A stretch of DNA of 64,000 bases from Streptomyces netropsis (GTDB lineage: Bacteria; Actinomycetota; Actinomycetes; Streptomycetales; Streptomycetaceae). The position numbers and the translations under genes are program-made. Location of the stretch: NCBI RefSeq assembly GCF_014203545.1, contig NZ_JACHJG010000005.1:135726-199725 (forward strand), in the 5' to 3' direction. Numbering within the stretch: the first letter of the stretch is position 1; each line of letters begins with the position of its first letter. The notes below the pieces were generated by a model. The model saw only the letters and a program-made list of their open reading frames with translations, was not told the origin of the DNA and made no database searches. Shown one piece after another: positions 18,603 through 27,825 of the stretch.

Positions 18603-18883
18603 TGAGCGAGAAGAATGTGACTGAGACGAACGAGCGCGGCTTCCGCAAGACCCGTGAGGGTCTCGTCGTCAGCGACAAGATGGACAAGACCGTCGTCGTC
18701 GCCGTCGAGGACCGCGTCAAGCACGCGCTGTACGGCAAGGTCATCCGCCGTACGAACAAGCTCAAGGCGCACGACGAGCAGAACGCTGCCGGCGTCGGCG
18801 ACCGCGTCCTCATCATGGAGACGCGTCCGCTGTCGGCGAGCAAGCGCTGGCGCATCGTCGAGATCCTCGAGAAGGCCAAGTAG
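18602..18883 (+). CDS. rpsQ: 30S ribosomal protein S17
   Basis: The 93-residue OB-fold S17 is a primary 16S-binding protein. Motifs: [34 protein letters not shown] and [11 protein letters not shown]. It is the last gene of the S10 block and is followed by a 131-nt structured gap before rplN. Confidence 0.98.
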   Translation: MSEKNVTETNERGFRKTREGLVVSDKMDKTVVVAVEDRVKHALYGKVIRRTNKLKAHDEQNAAGVGDRVLIMETRPLSASKRWRIVEILEKAK

Positions 18884-18885
18884 GC

Positions 18886-18981
18886 AATTCCCGCAAGGGA
18901 ATTCCAAAGAAACCGTCTGAGGGGTTTCCCTCGGATAAGTTCCGCCAGGCTCGGCGCGGGGCTTCAGGCAACTGAAGCCCC
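18886..18981 (+). promoter_or_regulatory. Three successive hairpins between rpsQ and rplN
   Basis: Hairpin 1 is AATTCCC-GCAA-GGGAATT (18886-18903). Hairpin 2 is GAAACC/GGTTTC with an 8-nt loop (18909-18928). Hairpin 3 is GGGGCTTCAG-GCAA-CTGAAGCCCC (18958-18981). The first and third stems are perfect and both carry a GCAA (GNRA-class) tetraloop. No T-run follows, so attenuation, RNA processing or a protein-binding role is as likely as termination. Confidence 0.6.
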
Positions 18982-19014
18982 CGCCGGGAACCGGCAGACG
19001 ATCAGGAGATAGAC

Positions 19015-19383
19015 GTGATCCAGCAGGAGTCGCGACTTCGCGTCGCCGACAACACTGGTGCCAAGGAGATCCTTTGCATCCGTGTTCTCGGTGGCTCGGG
19101 TCGCCGCTACGCGGGCATCGGTGACGTCATCGTCGCCACCGTCAAGGATGCGATCCCCGGTGGCAACGTGAAGAAGGGTGACGTCGTCAAGGCCGTCATC
19201 GTTCGCACCGTCAAGGAGCGCCGCCGTCCCGACGGCTCGTACATCCGTTTCGACGAGAACGCCGCTGTCGTTCTCAAGAACGACGGTGACCCCCGCGGCA
19301 CCCGTATCTTCGGCCCGGTGGGCCGAGAGCTGCGCGAGAAGAAGTTCATGAAGATCGTCTCGCTCGCGCCGGAGGTGCTGTAA
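19015..19383 (+). CDS. rplN: 50S ribosomal protein L14
   Basis: The 122-residue L14 forms an inter-subunit bridge and is the RsfS docking site in other bacteria. The sequence [18 protein letters not shown] is typical and starts with GTG. SD AGGAG lies 8 nt upstream. It is the first gene of the spc block. The SD for rplX (GGAGGTG) lies inside its last codons. Confidence 0.98.
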   Translation: MIQQESRLRVADNTGAKEILCIRVLGGSGRRYAGIGDVIVATVKDAIPGGNVKKGDVVKAVIVRTVKERRRPDGSYIRFDENAAVVLKNDGDPRGTRIFGPVGRELREKKFMKIVSLAPEVL

Positions 19384-19386
19384 CCG

Positions 19387-19710
19387 ATGAAGATCAAGAA
19401 GGGCGACCTGGTTCAGGTCATCACCGGTAAGGACAAGGGCAAGCAGGGCAAGGTCATCGTGGCCATGCCCCGCGAGAACCGCGTCCTCGTCGAGGGTGTC
19501 AACCGGGTCAAGAAGCACACCAAGGCCGGCCAGACCGCTCGTGGTTCGCAGACCGGCGGCATCGTGACGACCGAGGCCCCCATCCACGTGAGCAACGTTC
19601 AGCTCGTCGTGGAGAAGGACGGCAAGAAGGTCGTCACTCGTGTCGGTTACCGCTTCGACGACGAGGGCAACAAGATCCGCGTTGCCAAGCGCACCGGTGA
19701 GGACATCTGA
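19387..19710 (+). CDS. rplX: 50S ribosomal protein L24
   Basis: The 107-residue L24 carries an N-terminal KOW motif ([20 protein letters not shown]) and is an assembly-initiating 23S-binding protein. The next gene starts on the last base of its stop codon (TGATG). Confidence 0.98.
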   Translation: MKIKKGDLVQVITGKDKGKQGKVIVAMPRENRVLVEGVNRVKKHTKAGQTARGSQTGGIVTTEAPIHVSNVQLVVEKDGKKVVTRVGYRFDDEGNKIRVAKRTGEDI

Positions 19711-20270
19711 TGACTGCCACCACCAACGCACCGCGTCTCAAGCAGCGCTACCGTGACGAGATCTCCGCGAAGCTCCGTGAGGAGTTCTCGTACGAGAACG
19801 TCATGCAGGTCCCCGGCCTGACCAAGATCGTGGTCAACATGGGTGTGGGCGACGCCGCCCGCGACTCCAAGCTGATCGACGGCGCGATTCGCGACCTCAC
19901 CACGATCACGGGCCAGAAGCCGGCCGTGACCAAGGCCCGCAAGTCGATCGCGCAGTTCAAGCTGCGTGAGGGGCAGCCGATCGGCTGCCACGTCACCCTC
20001 CGCGGTGACCGCATGTGGGAGTTCCTGGACCGTACGCTGTCGCTCGCGCTGCCGCGCATCCGCGACTTCCGTGGTCTGTCCCCGAAGCAGTTCGACGGTC
20101 GGGGCAACTACACCTTCGGTCTCACGGAGCAGGTCATGTTCCACGAGATCGACCAGGACAAGATCGACCGCGTCCGGGGTATGGACATCACCGTGGTGAC
20201 CACGGCGACCAACGACGACGAGGGCCGTGCCCTCCTTCGTCACCTCGGCTTCCCCTTCAAGGAGGCGTAA
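19710..20270 (+). CDS. rplE: 50S ribosomal protein L5
   Basis: The 186-residue L5 binds 5S rRNA with L18 and contacts the P-site tRNA. Family motifs: [20 protein letters not shown], the repeat-like [19 protein letters not shown] and [16 protein letters not shown]. Its SD lies within rplX. It is followed after 5 nt by the S14 gene. Confidence 0.98.
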   Translation: MTATTNAPRLKQRYRDEISAKLREEFSYENVMQVPGLTKIVVNMGVGDAARDSKLIDGAIRDLTTITGQKPAVTKARKSIAQFKLREGQPIGCHVTLRGDRMWEFLDRTLSLALPRIRDFRGLSPKQFDGRGNYTFGLTEQVMFHEIDQDKIDRVRGMDITVVTTATNDDEGRALLRHLGFPFKEA

Positions 20271-20275
20271 GCGAG

Positions 20276-20461
20276 ATGGCGAAGAAGTCTCTTATTGCCA
20301 AGGCTGCTCGCAAGCCGAAGTTCGGTGTGCGCGCGTACACCCGCTGCCAGCGCTGCGGCCGCCCGCACTCCGTTTACCGCAAGTTCGGCCTCTGCCGCGT
20401 GTGCCTTCGTGAGATGGCTCACCGTGGCGAGCTGCCGGGCGTGACCAAGAGCTCCTGGTAA
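20276..20461 (+). CDS. rpsZ: 30S ribosomal protein S14, type Z (zinc-binding)
   Basis: The 61-residue short S14 has the C+ zinc signature CxxC...CxxC (CQRCGRP and CRVCLRE). This is the primary zinc-dependent paralogue; Streptomyces usually keep a zinc-free S14 elsewhere under Zur control. The ATG follows GCGAG and the family N-terminus [24 protein letters not shown] fits from the first residue. A 283-nt gap follows before rpsH. Confidence 0.97.
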   Translation: MAKKSLIAKAARKPKFGVRAYTRCQRCGRPHSVYRKFGLCRVCLREMAHRGELPGVTKSSW

Positions 20462-20532
20462 CAACCCACCCGTCGCCCAACCACCGCCCCTCAAGGGCGT
20501 TCTGGCGAACGGCGGCACCAAAGGTGGGTTGT
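20461..20532 (+). promoter_or_regulatory. Nested inverted repeat downstream of rpsZ
   Basis: ACAACCCACC (20461-20470) pairs perfectly with GGTGGGTTGT (20523-20532). The 52-nt interior contains CGCCC-CTCAA-GGGCG. The first base belongs to the rpsZ stop codon. It could be a partial terminator or processing site separating rpsZ from the rpsH promoter region. Confidence 0.55.
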
Positions 20533-20579
20533 CCAGGGCTCTCGGTAAGCATCCTGGATGGCGGTCGCCCGACCTGATC

Positions 20580-20610
20580 TTGTCGCGATGCGTTCTCGCT
20601 CGCGTACAGT
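20580..20610 (+). promoter_or_regulatory. Candidate internal promoter upstream of rpsH
   Basis: TTGTCG (20580-20585), 19-bp spacer, TACAGT (20605-20610), about 135 bp before the rpsH start. It is weak by spacer length, but the long untranslated stretch in an otherwise compact operon makes an internal promoter plausible. A short GGCC-GAA-GGCC hairpin lies immediately before rpsH. Confidence 0.4.
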
Positions 20611-20744
20611 AGAAGGGTTGGGCGCCCGCCGCCCATGACCGTCTTACTACGCCGTAGGTCCCCGCGCCGCACCCGTCCCGACTCTGCTCGGGGAGAGGGA
20701 TGGCGCAGATAGGAAACCACGGCGAGAGAGGCCGAAGGCCAAAC

Positions 20745-21143
20745 ATGACCATGACCGATCCGATCGCAGACATGCTGACGCGTCTGCGAAACGCTAACTC
20801 GGCATACCACGACTCCGTGTCGATGCCGCACAGCAAGATCAAGTCGCACATCGCGGAGATCCTCCAGCAGGAGGGCTACATCACCGGCTGGAAGGTCGAG
20901 GACGCCGAGGTCGGCAAGTCCCTGACCCTCGAGCTGAAGTTCGGCCCGAACCGCGAGCGCTCGATCGCCGGCATCAAGCGTATTTCGAAGCCGGGCCTGC
21001 GGGTCTACGCAAAGTCCACCAACCTGCCGAAGGTCCTCGGCGGCCTGGGCGTGGCGATCATCTCCACGTCCCACGGTCTCCTGACCGGCCAGCAGGCCAG
21101 CAAGAAGGGCGTGGGTGGGGAAGTCCTCGCCTACGTCTGGTAA
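20745..21143 (+). CDS. rpsH: 30S ribosomal protein S8
   Basis: The 132-residue S8 is a primary 16S-binding protein and the spc operon repressor in E. coli. The conserved start [17 protein letters not shown] fixes ATG 20745, although the frame is open from 20700. The C-terminus [26 protein letters not shown] is typical. It is followed by rplF after 21 nt. Confidence 0.97.
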   Translation: MTMTDPIADMLTRLRNANSAYHDSVSMPHSKIKSHIAEILQQEGYITGWKVEDAEVGKSLTLELKFGPNRERSIAGIKRISKPGLRVYAKSTNLPKVLGGLGVAIISTSHGLLTGQQASKKGVGGEVLAYVW

Positions 21144-21164
21144 TCGGGAACGGAGGAATAGCCA

Positions 21165-21704
21165 ATGTCGCGTATTGGACGGCTGCCCATCCAGGTTCCC
21201 GCTGGTGTGGACGTCACCATCGATGGCCGTACGGTGCATGTGAAGGGCCCCAAGGGTTCCCTCACGCACGCCGTGTCCGCGCCCATCGAGATCGCTAAGG
21301 CCGAGGACGGCACCCTTGTCGTCTCTCGTCCGAACGACGAGCGTCAGAACAAGGCCCTGCACGGCCTGTCCCGCACGCTGGTGGCGAACATGATCACCGG
21401 CGTGACCCAGGGCTACAGCAAGGCTCTTGAGATCAGCGGTGTCGGTTACCGCGTCCAGGCGAAGGGCTCCAACCTGGAGTTCGCCCTGGGCTACAGCCAC
21501 CCGATCCTGATCGAGGCCCCCGAGGGCATCACCTTCAAGGTGGAGTCCCCGACCAAGCTCAGCGTCGAGGGCATCGACAAGCAGAAGGTCGGCGAGGTCG
21601 CCGCCAACATCCGCAAGCTTCGCAAGCCTGACCCTTACAAGGCCAAGGGCGTGAAGTATGCGGGTGAGGTCATCCGCCGCAAGGTCGGAAAGGCTGGTAA
21701 GTAA
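21165..21704 (+). CDS. rplF: 50S ribosomal protein L6
   Basis: The 179-residue L6 has two repeated domains and binds 23S near the elongation factor site. It starts [17 protein letters not shown] and ends with the conserved [26 protein letters not shown] strong SD (GGAGGAAT) precedes the ATG. rplR follows after 3 nt. Confidence 0.98.
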   Translation: MSRIGRLPIQVPAGVDVTIDGRTVHVKGPKGSLTHAVSAPIEIAKAEDGTLVVSRPNDERQNKALHGLSRTLVANMITGVTQGYSKALEISGVGYRVQAKGSNLEFALGYSHPILIEAPEGITFKVESPTKLSVEGIDKQKVGEVAANIRKLRKPDPYKAKGVKYAGEVIRRKVGKAGK

Positions 21705-21707
21705 GCC

Positions 21708-22091
21708 ATGGCATACGGTGTGAAGATCGCTAAGGGCGACGCCTACAAGCGTGCCGCCATTAAGCGTCGCCACATCCGCGTTCGTAAGCGGATTTCCGGC
21801 ACGCCCGAGCGTCCCCGCCTCGTGGTGACGCGCTCGAACCGCCACATGGTGGCCCAGGTCATCGACGACATCGCGGGCCACACGCTCGCGTCGGCGTCGA
21901 CCCTGGACACGTCCATCCGTGGCGGCGAGGGTGACAAGAGCGCCCTGGCCAAGCAGGTCGGCGCGCTTGTCGCCGAGCGTGCGAAGGCCGCCGGCGTCGA
22001 GGCCGTCGTGTTCGACCGCGGTGGCAACCAGTACGCCGGGCGCATTGCCGCTCTGGCGGACGCCGCCCGCGAAGCCGGGCTGAAGTTCTAA
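21708..22091 (+). CDS. rplR: 50S ribosomal protein L18
   Basis: The 127-residue L18 mediates 5S rRNA attachment to 23S. Family features are the basic N-terminus ([22 protein letters not shown]), [12 protein letters not shown] and the C-terminal [24 protein letters not shown]. It is followed by rpsE after 46 nt. Confidence 0.98.
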   Translation: MAYGVKIAKGDAYKRAAIKRRHIRVRKRISGTPERPRLVVTRSNRHMVAQVIDDIAGHTLASASTLDTSIRGGEGDKSALAKQVGALVAERAKAAGVEAVVFDRGGNQYAGRIAALADAAREAGLKF

Positions 22092-22137
22092 GCCCCGGTT
22101 CCGGAGCTAGCGGACGTAACAGAGAGAGGTAAATCCA

Positions 22138-22740
22138 ATGGCTGGACCCCAGCGCCGCGGAAGCGGTGCCGGTGGCGGCGAGCGGCGGGACCGGAAGGGT
22201 CGCGACGGTGGCGCTGCCGCCGAGAAGACCGCGTACGTTGAGCGCGTTGTCGCGATCAACCGCGTCGCCAAGGTTGTCAAGGGTGGTCGCCGCTTCAGCT
22301 TCACCGCGCTGGTCGTGGTGGGCGACGGTGACGGCACCGTAGGTGTCGGATACGGCAAGGCCAAGGAAGTTCCCGCGGCCATCGCCAAGGGCGTGGAAGA
22401 GGCCAAGAAGAACTTCTTCAAGGTCCCGCGTATCCAGGGCACCATCCCGCACCCCATCCAGGGCGAGAAGGCTGCGGGCGTCGTCCTGCTCAAGCCTGCT
22501 TCCCCCGGTACCGGTGTTATCGCCGGTGGCCCGGTGCGTGCGGTGCTCGAGTGCGCCGGCGTCCACGACATCCTGTCGAAGTCGCTCGGTTCTTCGAACC
22601 CGATCAACATCGTGCACGCCACGGTGACCGCGCTTCAGGGCCTTCAGCGCCCCGAGGAGATCGCGGCCCGTCGTGGCCTGCCGCTGGAAGACGTCGCCCC
22701 CGCCGCACTGCTGCGGGCGCGTGCCGGGGCGGGTGCGTAA
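22138..22740 (+). CDS. rpsE: 30S ribosomal protein S5
   Basis: The 200-residue S5 has the double-stranded RNA-binding fold and loop [20 protein letters not shown], in which fidelity and spectinomycin-resistance mutations occur in other bacteria. The N-terminal 30 residues are a Gly/Arg-rich actinobacterial extension. The stop overlaps the rpmD start (TAATG). Confidence 0.98.
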   Translation: MAGPQRRGSGAGGGERRDRKGRDGGAAAEKTAYVERVVAINRVAKVVKGGRRFSFTALVVVGDGDGTVGVGYGKAKEVPAAIAKGVEEAKKNFFKVPRIQGTIPHPIQGEKAAGVVLLKPASPGTGVIAGGPVRAVLECAGVHDILSKSLGSSNPINIVHATVTALQGLQRPEEIAARRGLPLEDVAPAALLRARAGAGA

Positions 22741-22922
22741 TGGCTCGCCTCAAGGTCACGCAGGTTAAGTCCTACATCGGTAGCAAGCAGAACCACCGCG
22801 ACACCCTGCGTTCGCTCGGGCTCAAGCGCCTGAACGACGTGGTTGTCAAGGAGGACCGTCCCGAGATCCGCGGCATGGTGCAGACCGTCCGCCACCTCGT
22901 GACGGTTGAGGAGGTCGACTGA
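22740..22922 (+). CDS. rpmD: 50S ribosomal protein L30
   Basis: The 60-residue L30 shows the family pattern [33 protein letters not shown] and [12 protein letters not shown]. It overlaps rpsE by one base and ends one base before the rplO ATG. Confidence 0.97.
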   Translation: MARLKVTQVKSYIGSKQNHRDTLRSLGLKRLNDVVVKEDRPEIRGMVQTVRHLVTVEEVD

Positions 22923-22923
22923 C

Positions 22924-23379
22924 ATGGCGGAGCAGAACCCGCTGAAGGTCCACAACCTCCGGCCCGCCCCGGGCGCCAAGACCGCCAAGACCCGCGTGGG
23001 TCGTGGCGAGGCGTCCAAGGGTAAGACCGCAGGTCGTGGTACCAAGGGCACCAAGGCCCGTTACCAGGTTCCGCAGCGCTTCGAGGGCGGGCAGATGCCC
23101 CTCCACATGCGTCTGCCGAAGCTCAAGGGCTTCAAGAACCCGTTCCGCGTCGAGTTCCAGGTCGTGAACCTGGACAAGCTGGCCGCGCTCTACCCGCAGG
23201 GTGGCGAGGTCACGGTGGCCGATCTGGTCGCCAAGGGCGCGGTTCGTAAGAACCAGCTCGTGAAGGTGCTCGGCACCGGCGAGATCTCCGTGGCGCTGCA
23301 GGTGACGGTTGACGCCGTCTCCGGCTCCGCCCAGGAGAAGATTGTCGCCGCTGGCGGCACCGTCACCGAGCTCGTCTGA
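22924..23379 (+). CDS. rplO: 50S ribosomal protein L15
   Basis: The 151-residue L15 is a late-assembly 23S-binding protein. The start [19 protein letters not shown] and the glycine-rich [17 protein letters not shown] region are typical. The frame is open slightly upstream inside rpmD, but the conserved N-terminus fixes ATG 22924. A strong hairpin follows the stop. Confidence 0.97.
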   Translation: MAEQNPLKVHNLRPAPGAKTAKTRVGRGEASKGKTAGRGTKGTKARYQVPQRFEGGQMPLHMRLPKLKGFKNPFRVEFQVVNLDKLAALYPQGGEVTVADLVAKGAVRKNQLVKVLGTGEISVALQVTVDAVSGSAQEKIVAAGGTVTELV

Positions 23380-23394
23380 GCTCGTTGATCTGAC

Positions 23395-23428
23395 AACCGG
23401 GGATGTCCCAAAAGGGGCATCCCCGGTT
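23395..23428 (+). terminator. Strong hairpin between rplO and secY
   Basis: AACCGGGGATG pairs with CATCCCCGGTT, extended by TCCC against GGGG, with an AAAA loop. This gives a stem of about 15 bp. No T-run follows, as is common for Streptomyces terminators. It could attenuate ribosomal transcripts before secY. Confidence 0.65.
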
Positions 23429-23582
23429 GGTCGTTCCAAGGGGGGCACGGTCGCCGGTAAGGTGGCGTGCACTGTTACAGTCCGCGCGGCCACGAGTCCG
23501 TGCGGATTTTGACTGATATGTATTCGTCGATCCTCAAGACCGTCACCTCTCGCGCGTCTGCGTGAGGGGCGCAGGAGGCACC

Positions 23583-24896
23583 GTGCTCACCGCGTTCGCC
23601 CGGGCGTTCAAGACGCCCGACCTGCGCAAGAAGCTGCTGTTCACGCTGGGCATCATGGTGCTCTTCCGGCTCGGGGCGCACGTACCCGTTCCCGGCGTCG
23701 ACTACCAGAACGTTCAGACGTGCATGGACCAGGCCAAGAGCGGTCAGGGCCTCTTCGGCCTCGTGAACATGTTCAGCGGTGGCGCGCTGCTGCAAATCAC
23801 GATCTTCGCGCTCGGGATCATGCCGTACATCACGGCGAGCATCATCCTGCAGTTGCTCACCGTCGTCATCCCGCGTCTGGAAGCCCTCAAGAAGGAGGGC
23901 CAGACCGGCCAGGCCAAGATCACGCAGTACACGCGTTATCTGACCGTCGCCCTCGCGATCCTGCAGGGCACCGGCCTGGTGGCGACCGCCAGCAACGGCG
24001 CGCTCTTCGGCAACTGCACCGTCGGCAACCAGATCGTCCCGGACAAGTCGATCTTCGCCACGGCGGTCATGGTCATCACGATGACCGCGGGCACCGCGCT
24101 GATCATGTGGCTCGGTGAGCTCATCACCGACCGCGGCATCGGCAACGGCATGTCGATCCTGATGTTCACGTCCATCGCCGCCGGCTTCCCGGGCGCCCTC
24201 TGGGCGATCAAGATGCAGGGCAACCTGATGGGCGGCTGGTTGGAGTTCGGCCTGGTCATCCTGTGTGGTCTGGCGATGGTCGGCCTCGTCGTCTTCGTCG
24301 AGCAGGCCCAGCGCAGGATCCCCGTTCAGTACGCCAAGCGCATGATCGGCCGTCGTTCCTACGGCGGCACGTCCACCTACATTCCGCTCAAGGTCAACCA
24401 GGCGGGCGTGATTCCGGTCATCTTCGCCTCGTCGCTGCTCTACATCCCGGCCCTGCTGGTGCAGTTCACCAACTCCAAGGCGGGCTGGGCGAACTGGGTC
24501 CAGGCCAACCTGGTCAAGGGTGACCACCCGATCTACATGGCCACGTACTTCCTGCTGATCGTCTTCTTCGCGTTCTTCTATGTCGCCATCTCCTTCAACC
24601 CCGAAGAAGTTGCCGACAATATGAAGAAGTATGGTGGCTTCATCCCGGGTATCCGGGCAGGACGTCCCACCGCGGAGTACCTGAGCTACGTGCTGAATCG
24701 CATCACGTGGCCCGGCTCTCTCTACCTGGGCCTGATCGCCCTCGTGCCGACCGTGGCTCTGGTCACACTTAACGCGGACCAGAACTTCCCGTTCGGTGGA
24801 ACCAGCATCCTGATCATCGTCGGTGTTGGCCTGGAGACTGTGAAGCAGATCGAGAGCCAGCTTCAGCAGCGCAATTACGAAGGGTTCCTCCGCTGA
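23583..24896 (+). CDS. secY: Protein translocase subunit SecY
   Basis: The 437-residue polytopic membrane protein forms the Sec channel, with the usual ten hydrophobic segments. Motifs: MLFRLGAHVPVPGVD, GIGNGMSILMF, the cytoplasmic QAQRRIPVQYAKR and FNPEEVADNMKKYGGFIPGI. GTG 23583 has AGGAGG 5 nt upstream; longer in-frame starts lack such a site. Its stop shares a base with the adk start, so the genes are coupled. Confidence 0.98.
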   Translation: MLTAFARAFKTPDLRKKLLFTLGIMVLFRLGAHVPVPGVDYQNVQTCMDQAKSGQGLFGLVNMFSGGALLQITIFALGIMPYITASIILQLLTVVIPRLEALKKEGQTGQAKITQYTRYLTVALAILQGTGLVATASNGALFGNCTVGNQIVPDKSIFATAVMVITMTAGTALIMWLGELITDRGIGNGMSILMFTSIAAGFPGALWAIKMQGNLMGGWLEFGLVILCGLAMVGLVVFVEQAQRRIPVQYAKRMIGRRSYGGTSTYIPLKVNQAGVIPVIFASSLLYIPALLVQFTNSKAGWANWVQANLVKGDHPIYMATYFLLIVFFAFFYVAISFNPEEVADNMKKYGGFIPGIRAGRPTAEYLSYVLNRITWPGSLYLGLIALVPTVALVTLNADQNFPFGGTSILIIVGVGLETVKQIESQLQQRNYEGFLR

Positions 24897-25546
24897 TGCG
24901 AATCGTCCTCGTCGGGCCGCCCGGCGCCGGCAAGGGTACGCAGGCCGCGTACCTTGCCAAGAACCTCGCGATCCCGCACATCTCGACGGGCGACCTCTTC
25001 CGGGCCAACATCAGCCAGGGCACACCGCTCGGGCAGAAGGCCCAGGAGTACATGCGCGCCGGCCAGCTCGTGCCGGACGAGGTCACCATCGGCATGGCCA
25101 AGGACCGCATGCAGCAGCCCGACGCCGCCCACGGCTTCCTGCTGGACGGCTTCCCGCGCAACCTGGCCCAGGCCGAGGCGCTGGACGGGATCCTGAAGGC
25201 CGACGATCTGAAGCTCGACGCCGTCCTGGACCTGGAGGTCCCGGAGGACGAGGTCGTCAAGCGGATCGCCGGTCGCCGGATGTGCCGCAAGGACAGCAGC
25301 CACATCTTCCACGCGATCTACAACCCGCCGAAGACCGAGGGTGTCTGCGACACCTGCGGTGGCGAGCTGTACCAGCGCGAGGACGACAGCGAAGAGACCG
25401 TTCGCAAGCGCCTCGAGGTCTACCACAGCGAGACCGAGCCGATCATCGACTACTACAAGGCCCAGGGCCTCGTGGTGACGATCTCGGCGCTCGGCAAGGT
25501 CGTCGAGGTCACCCAGCGGGCCATGGCCGCGCTGGGCCGCGACTGA
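24896..25546 (+). CDS. adk: Adenylate kinase
   Basis: The 216-residue enzyme interconverts ATP, AMP and ADP. The P-loop is GPPGAGKGTQ at residues 7-16, and the AMP-binding segments STGDLFR and DGFPRNLAQ are present. It has a long LID with a probable zinc site: one Cys in RMCRKDSSH, then CDTC. TGATG overlap with secY indicates coupling. Confidence 0.98.
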   Translation: MRIVLVGPPGAGKGTQAAYLAKNLAIPHISTGDLFRANISQGTPLGQKAQEYMRAGQLVPDEVTIGMAKDRMQQPDAAHGFLLDGFPRNLAQAEALDGILKADDLKLDAVLDLEVPEDEVVKRIAGRRMCRKDSSHIFHAIYNPPKTEGVCDTCGGELYQREDDSEETVRKRLEVYHSETEPIIDYYKAQGLVVTISALGKVVEVTQRAMAALGRD

Positions 25547-25572
25547 CCTCGCCGGTCACACCAGCAGTCTCC

Positions 25573-25608
25573 TACGGCCGCGATGCCCCTACGGGCATCG
25601 CGGCCGTA
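25573..25608 (+). terminator. Terminator after adk
   Basis: A perfect 16-bp stem (TACGGCCGCGATGCCC with GGGCATCGCGGCCGTA) encloses a CTAC loop and is followed by TTGTG. It separates adk from map. Confidence 0.8.
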
Positions 25609-25788
25609 TTGTGTATGGGGCGGTCACGCCCCGCGCAGGACCGAGGACGCTCCGGGCCGCCGGACCTCCTCCAGAGCGCTCGCCCCCCTAGGGGCAGGGC
25701 CTCCGACGGTCCCGCGGGCCCACCGTCACCGGTGCGTGGCGGCAGCCGCGCGAGGTTCCATCCGTCGTTCAGAAAGGCGCCAGCCGTC

Positions 25789-26625
25789 ATGGTCGAGATC
25801 AAGACCCCGGACCAGATCGCGAAGATGCGCGAGGCGGGGCTGGTCGTCGCCGCCATCCACGCCGCCACCCGGGAGGCGGCCGTACCCGGCGCCACGACCA
25901 AGGACCTGGACGAGGTGGCCCGCAAGGTGATCGCCGAGCACGGTGCGAAGTCGAACTTCCTGGGCTACGGCGGTTTCCCCGCCACGATCTGCACCTCGGT
26001 GAACGAGGTCGTCGTCCACGGCATCCCGGATTCCAAGACCGTCCTCAAGGACGGCGACATCATCTCCATCGACGCCGGCGCCATCATCGACGGCTGGCAC
26101 GGTGACGCCGCCTTCACGGCCTTCGTGGGCACCGGACACGCCCCGGAGCTGCTGGAGCTCTCCCGGGTGACCGAGGAGTCCATGTGGGCCGGTATCGCCG
26201 CCGTGAAGAACGGCAACCGCCTGGTGGACATCTCCCGGGCCATCGAGGGCTACATCCGCCGCCAGCCCCGCCCGGCCTCGGGGAAGTACGGGATCATCGA
26301 GGACTACGGCGGGCACGGCATCGGCAGCGAGATGCACATGGACCCGCACCTGCTGAACTACGTCTCCCGCAAGCGCGGCAAGGGCCCGAAGCTGGTCCCC
26401 GGCTTCTGCATCGCCATCGAGCCCATGGTCAGCCTCGGCACGCCCCGTACGCACGTCCTCGAGGACGACTGGACGGTCCTGACGGACGACGGCACCTGGT
26501 CCTCGCACTGGGAGCACTCCGTCGCGCTCACCGAGGAGGGCCCGCTGGTTCTCACGGCGGTCGACGGCGGCAAGGCGAAGCTCGCGGAGTACGGCATCGA
26601 GGCGGCGCCCGACCCGCTGGCCTGA
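25789..26625 (+). CDS. map: Methionine aminopeptidase, type I
   Basis: The 278-residue metalloprotease removes N-terminal Met from nascent proteins. Metal ligands lie in the conserved segments SIDAGAIIDGWHGDAA (two Asp), GGHGIG (His), IEPMVS (Glu) and WEHSVAL (Glu region). The ATG has only a loosely spaced AAAGG upstream. It lies between the adk terminator and the infA promoter region, so it may have its own promoter. Confidence 0.97.
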   Translation: MVEIKTPDQIAKMREAGLVVAAIHAATREAAVPGATTKDLDEVARKVIAEHGAKSNFLGYGGFPATICTSVNEVVVHGIPDSKTVLKDGDIISIDAGAIIDGWHGDAAFTAFVGTGHAPELLELSRVTEESMWAGIAAVKNGNRLVDISRAIEGYIRRQPRPASGKYGIIEDYGGHGIGSEMHMDPHLLNYVSRKRGKGPKLVPGFCIAIEPMVSLGTPRTHVLEDDWTVLTDDGTWSSHWEHSVALTEEGPLVLTAVDGGKAKLAEYGIEAAPDPLA

Positions 26626-26653
26626 GCGAGCCGTTCCGCCGGCTTAAGGATCT

Positions 26654-26707
26654 TTGCGGCGGGGCAGTGGACCTGGATTAGTCTTTCCGGTTGCCCTGAC
26701 GTAGACT
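26654..26707 (+). promoter_or_regulatory. Candidate promoter region for infA
   Basis: Two overlapping possibilities are visible. One is TTGCGG (26654-26659) with TAGTCT (26679-26684) at 19 bp. The other is TAGACT (26702-26707) with a poor -35. The TAGTCT box is identical to the -10 of the rplM promoter candidate in this window. Confidence 0.35.
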
Positions 26708-26799
26708 GATGCGTCGGCTCTCGTGTATCCCCATGCCTGCGTCCGTATAGGTATGGGCTCAGGAGAGTCGATCAAGGTAGCCGATTCGAAAGGCGAAGC

Positions 26800-27021
26800 G
26801 TGGCCAAGAAGCAAGGTGCCATCGAGATCGAGGGCACCGTGATCGAGTCTCTGCCGAACGCGATGTTCAAGGTAGAGCTCCAGAACGGTCACAAGGTCCT
26901 CGCGCACATCAGCGGCAAGATGCGGATGCACTACATCCGCATCCTCCCGGATGACCGGGTCGTCGTGGAGCTGTCTCCCTACGACCTGACGCGTGGCCGG
27001 ATCGTCTACCGCTACAAGTAG
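26800..27021 (+). CDS. infA: Translation initiation factor IF-1
   Basis: The 73-residue OB-fold protein binds the 30S A site during initiation. The sequence [30 protein letters not shown] and [16 protein letters not shown] is diagnostic. GTG start with AAAGG as SD. It is followed by the alpha-block gene rpmJ after 60 nt. Confidence 0.98.
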   Translation: MAKKQGAIEIEGTVIESLPNAMFKVELQNGHKVLAHISGKMRMHYIRILPDDRVVVELSPYDLTRGRIVYRYK

Positions 27022-27081
27022 ATCTTGTCGACGCCCCCCTTCGGTGGGGTGACGGCACTGACCCGGAGAACCTCACATCCC

Positions 27082-27195
27082 ATGAAGGTCAAGCCGAGCG
27101 TCAAGAAGATCTGCGACAAGTGCAAGGTGATCCGCCGTCACGGCCGGGTCATGGTCATCTGCGACAACCTGCGCCACAAGCAGCGCCAGGGCTGA
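27082..27195 (+). CDS. rpmJ: 50S ribosomal protein L36, zinc-binding form
   Basis: The 37-residue product is [17 protein letters not shown] followed by [20 protein letters not shown]. The zinc ligands CxxC, Cys and His mark the C+ form. It is preceded by CGGAGAA. It precedes rpsM by 180 nt that contain two hairpins. Confidence 0.97.
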   Translation: MKVKPSVKKICDKCKVIRRHGRVMVICDNLRHKQRQG

Positions 27196-27267
27196 CGCAG
27201 AACCTGCACTCCGCAGTTACTTCGCGCGACGCATAGCGAATTTGTACATACGCAGACACCCGACCCC

Positions 27268-27311
27268 CGCGTGATCACGCGAGGGGACGACACCCCCGGC
27301 GGAGGCCGGGG
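27268..27311 (+). promoter_or_regulatory. Paired hairpins between rpmJ and rpsM
   Basis: CGCGTGATCACGCG (27268-27281) is a perfect 14-bp palindrome. CCCCGGC-GGAG-GCCGGGG (27294-27311) is a 7-bp hairpin. They lie 65-108 nt before rpsM, in a 180-nt gap, and may form part of a leader or attenuator for the alpha block. Confidence 0.45.
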
Positions 27312-27375
27312 ACCCGGCTCGTAACTCTTACGGGAACGGTGCTGCGGAAGACCTCCGACACACAGGAGCCAATCA

Positions 27376-27756
27376 ATGGCACGCCTTTCCGGCGTTGACC
27401 TCCCGCGCGAAAAGCGCGTCGAGGTCGCCCTCACCTACGTCTTCGGCATCGGGCGCACCCAGTCGCAGAAGGCTCTGGCAGCGACCGGCGTCAACCCCAA
27501 CACCCGCGTTCGTGACCTGGCCGAAGAGGACCTGGTCAAGCTCCGCGAGTACGTGGACGCCAACCTCAAGACCGAGGGTGACCTCCGTCGCGAGATCCAG
27601 GCCGACATCCGCCGCAAGGTCGAGATCGGCTGCTACCAGGGTCTGCGCCACCGCCGTGGCCTGCCCGTCCACGGTCAGCGCACCAGCACGAACGCTCGTA
27701 CCCGCAAGGGCCCGCGTCGCGCGATCGCCGGCAAGAAGAAGCCGGGCAAGAAGTAG
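27376..27756 (+). CDS. rpsM: 30S ribosomal protein S13
   Basis: The 126-residue S13 bridges the subunits at the 30S head. It begins [21 protein letters not shown] and carries the [15 protein letters not shown] motif. SD AGGAG is well placed. rpsK follows after 69 nt. Confidence 0.98.
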   Translation: MARLSGVDLPREKRVEVALTYVFGIGRTQSQKALAATGVNPNTRVRDLAEEDLVKLREYVDANLKTEGDLRREIQADIRRKVEIGCYQGLRHRRGLPVHGQRTSTNARTRKGPRRAIAGKKKPGKK

Positions 27757-27825
27757 TCCTCAGCGGACGCTCATCAGCGGTCTTCGCTGTAGGACCGATC
27801 ACCTCCACTCCACAGGAGTAAAGAC

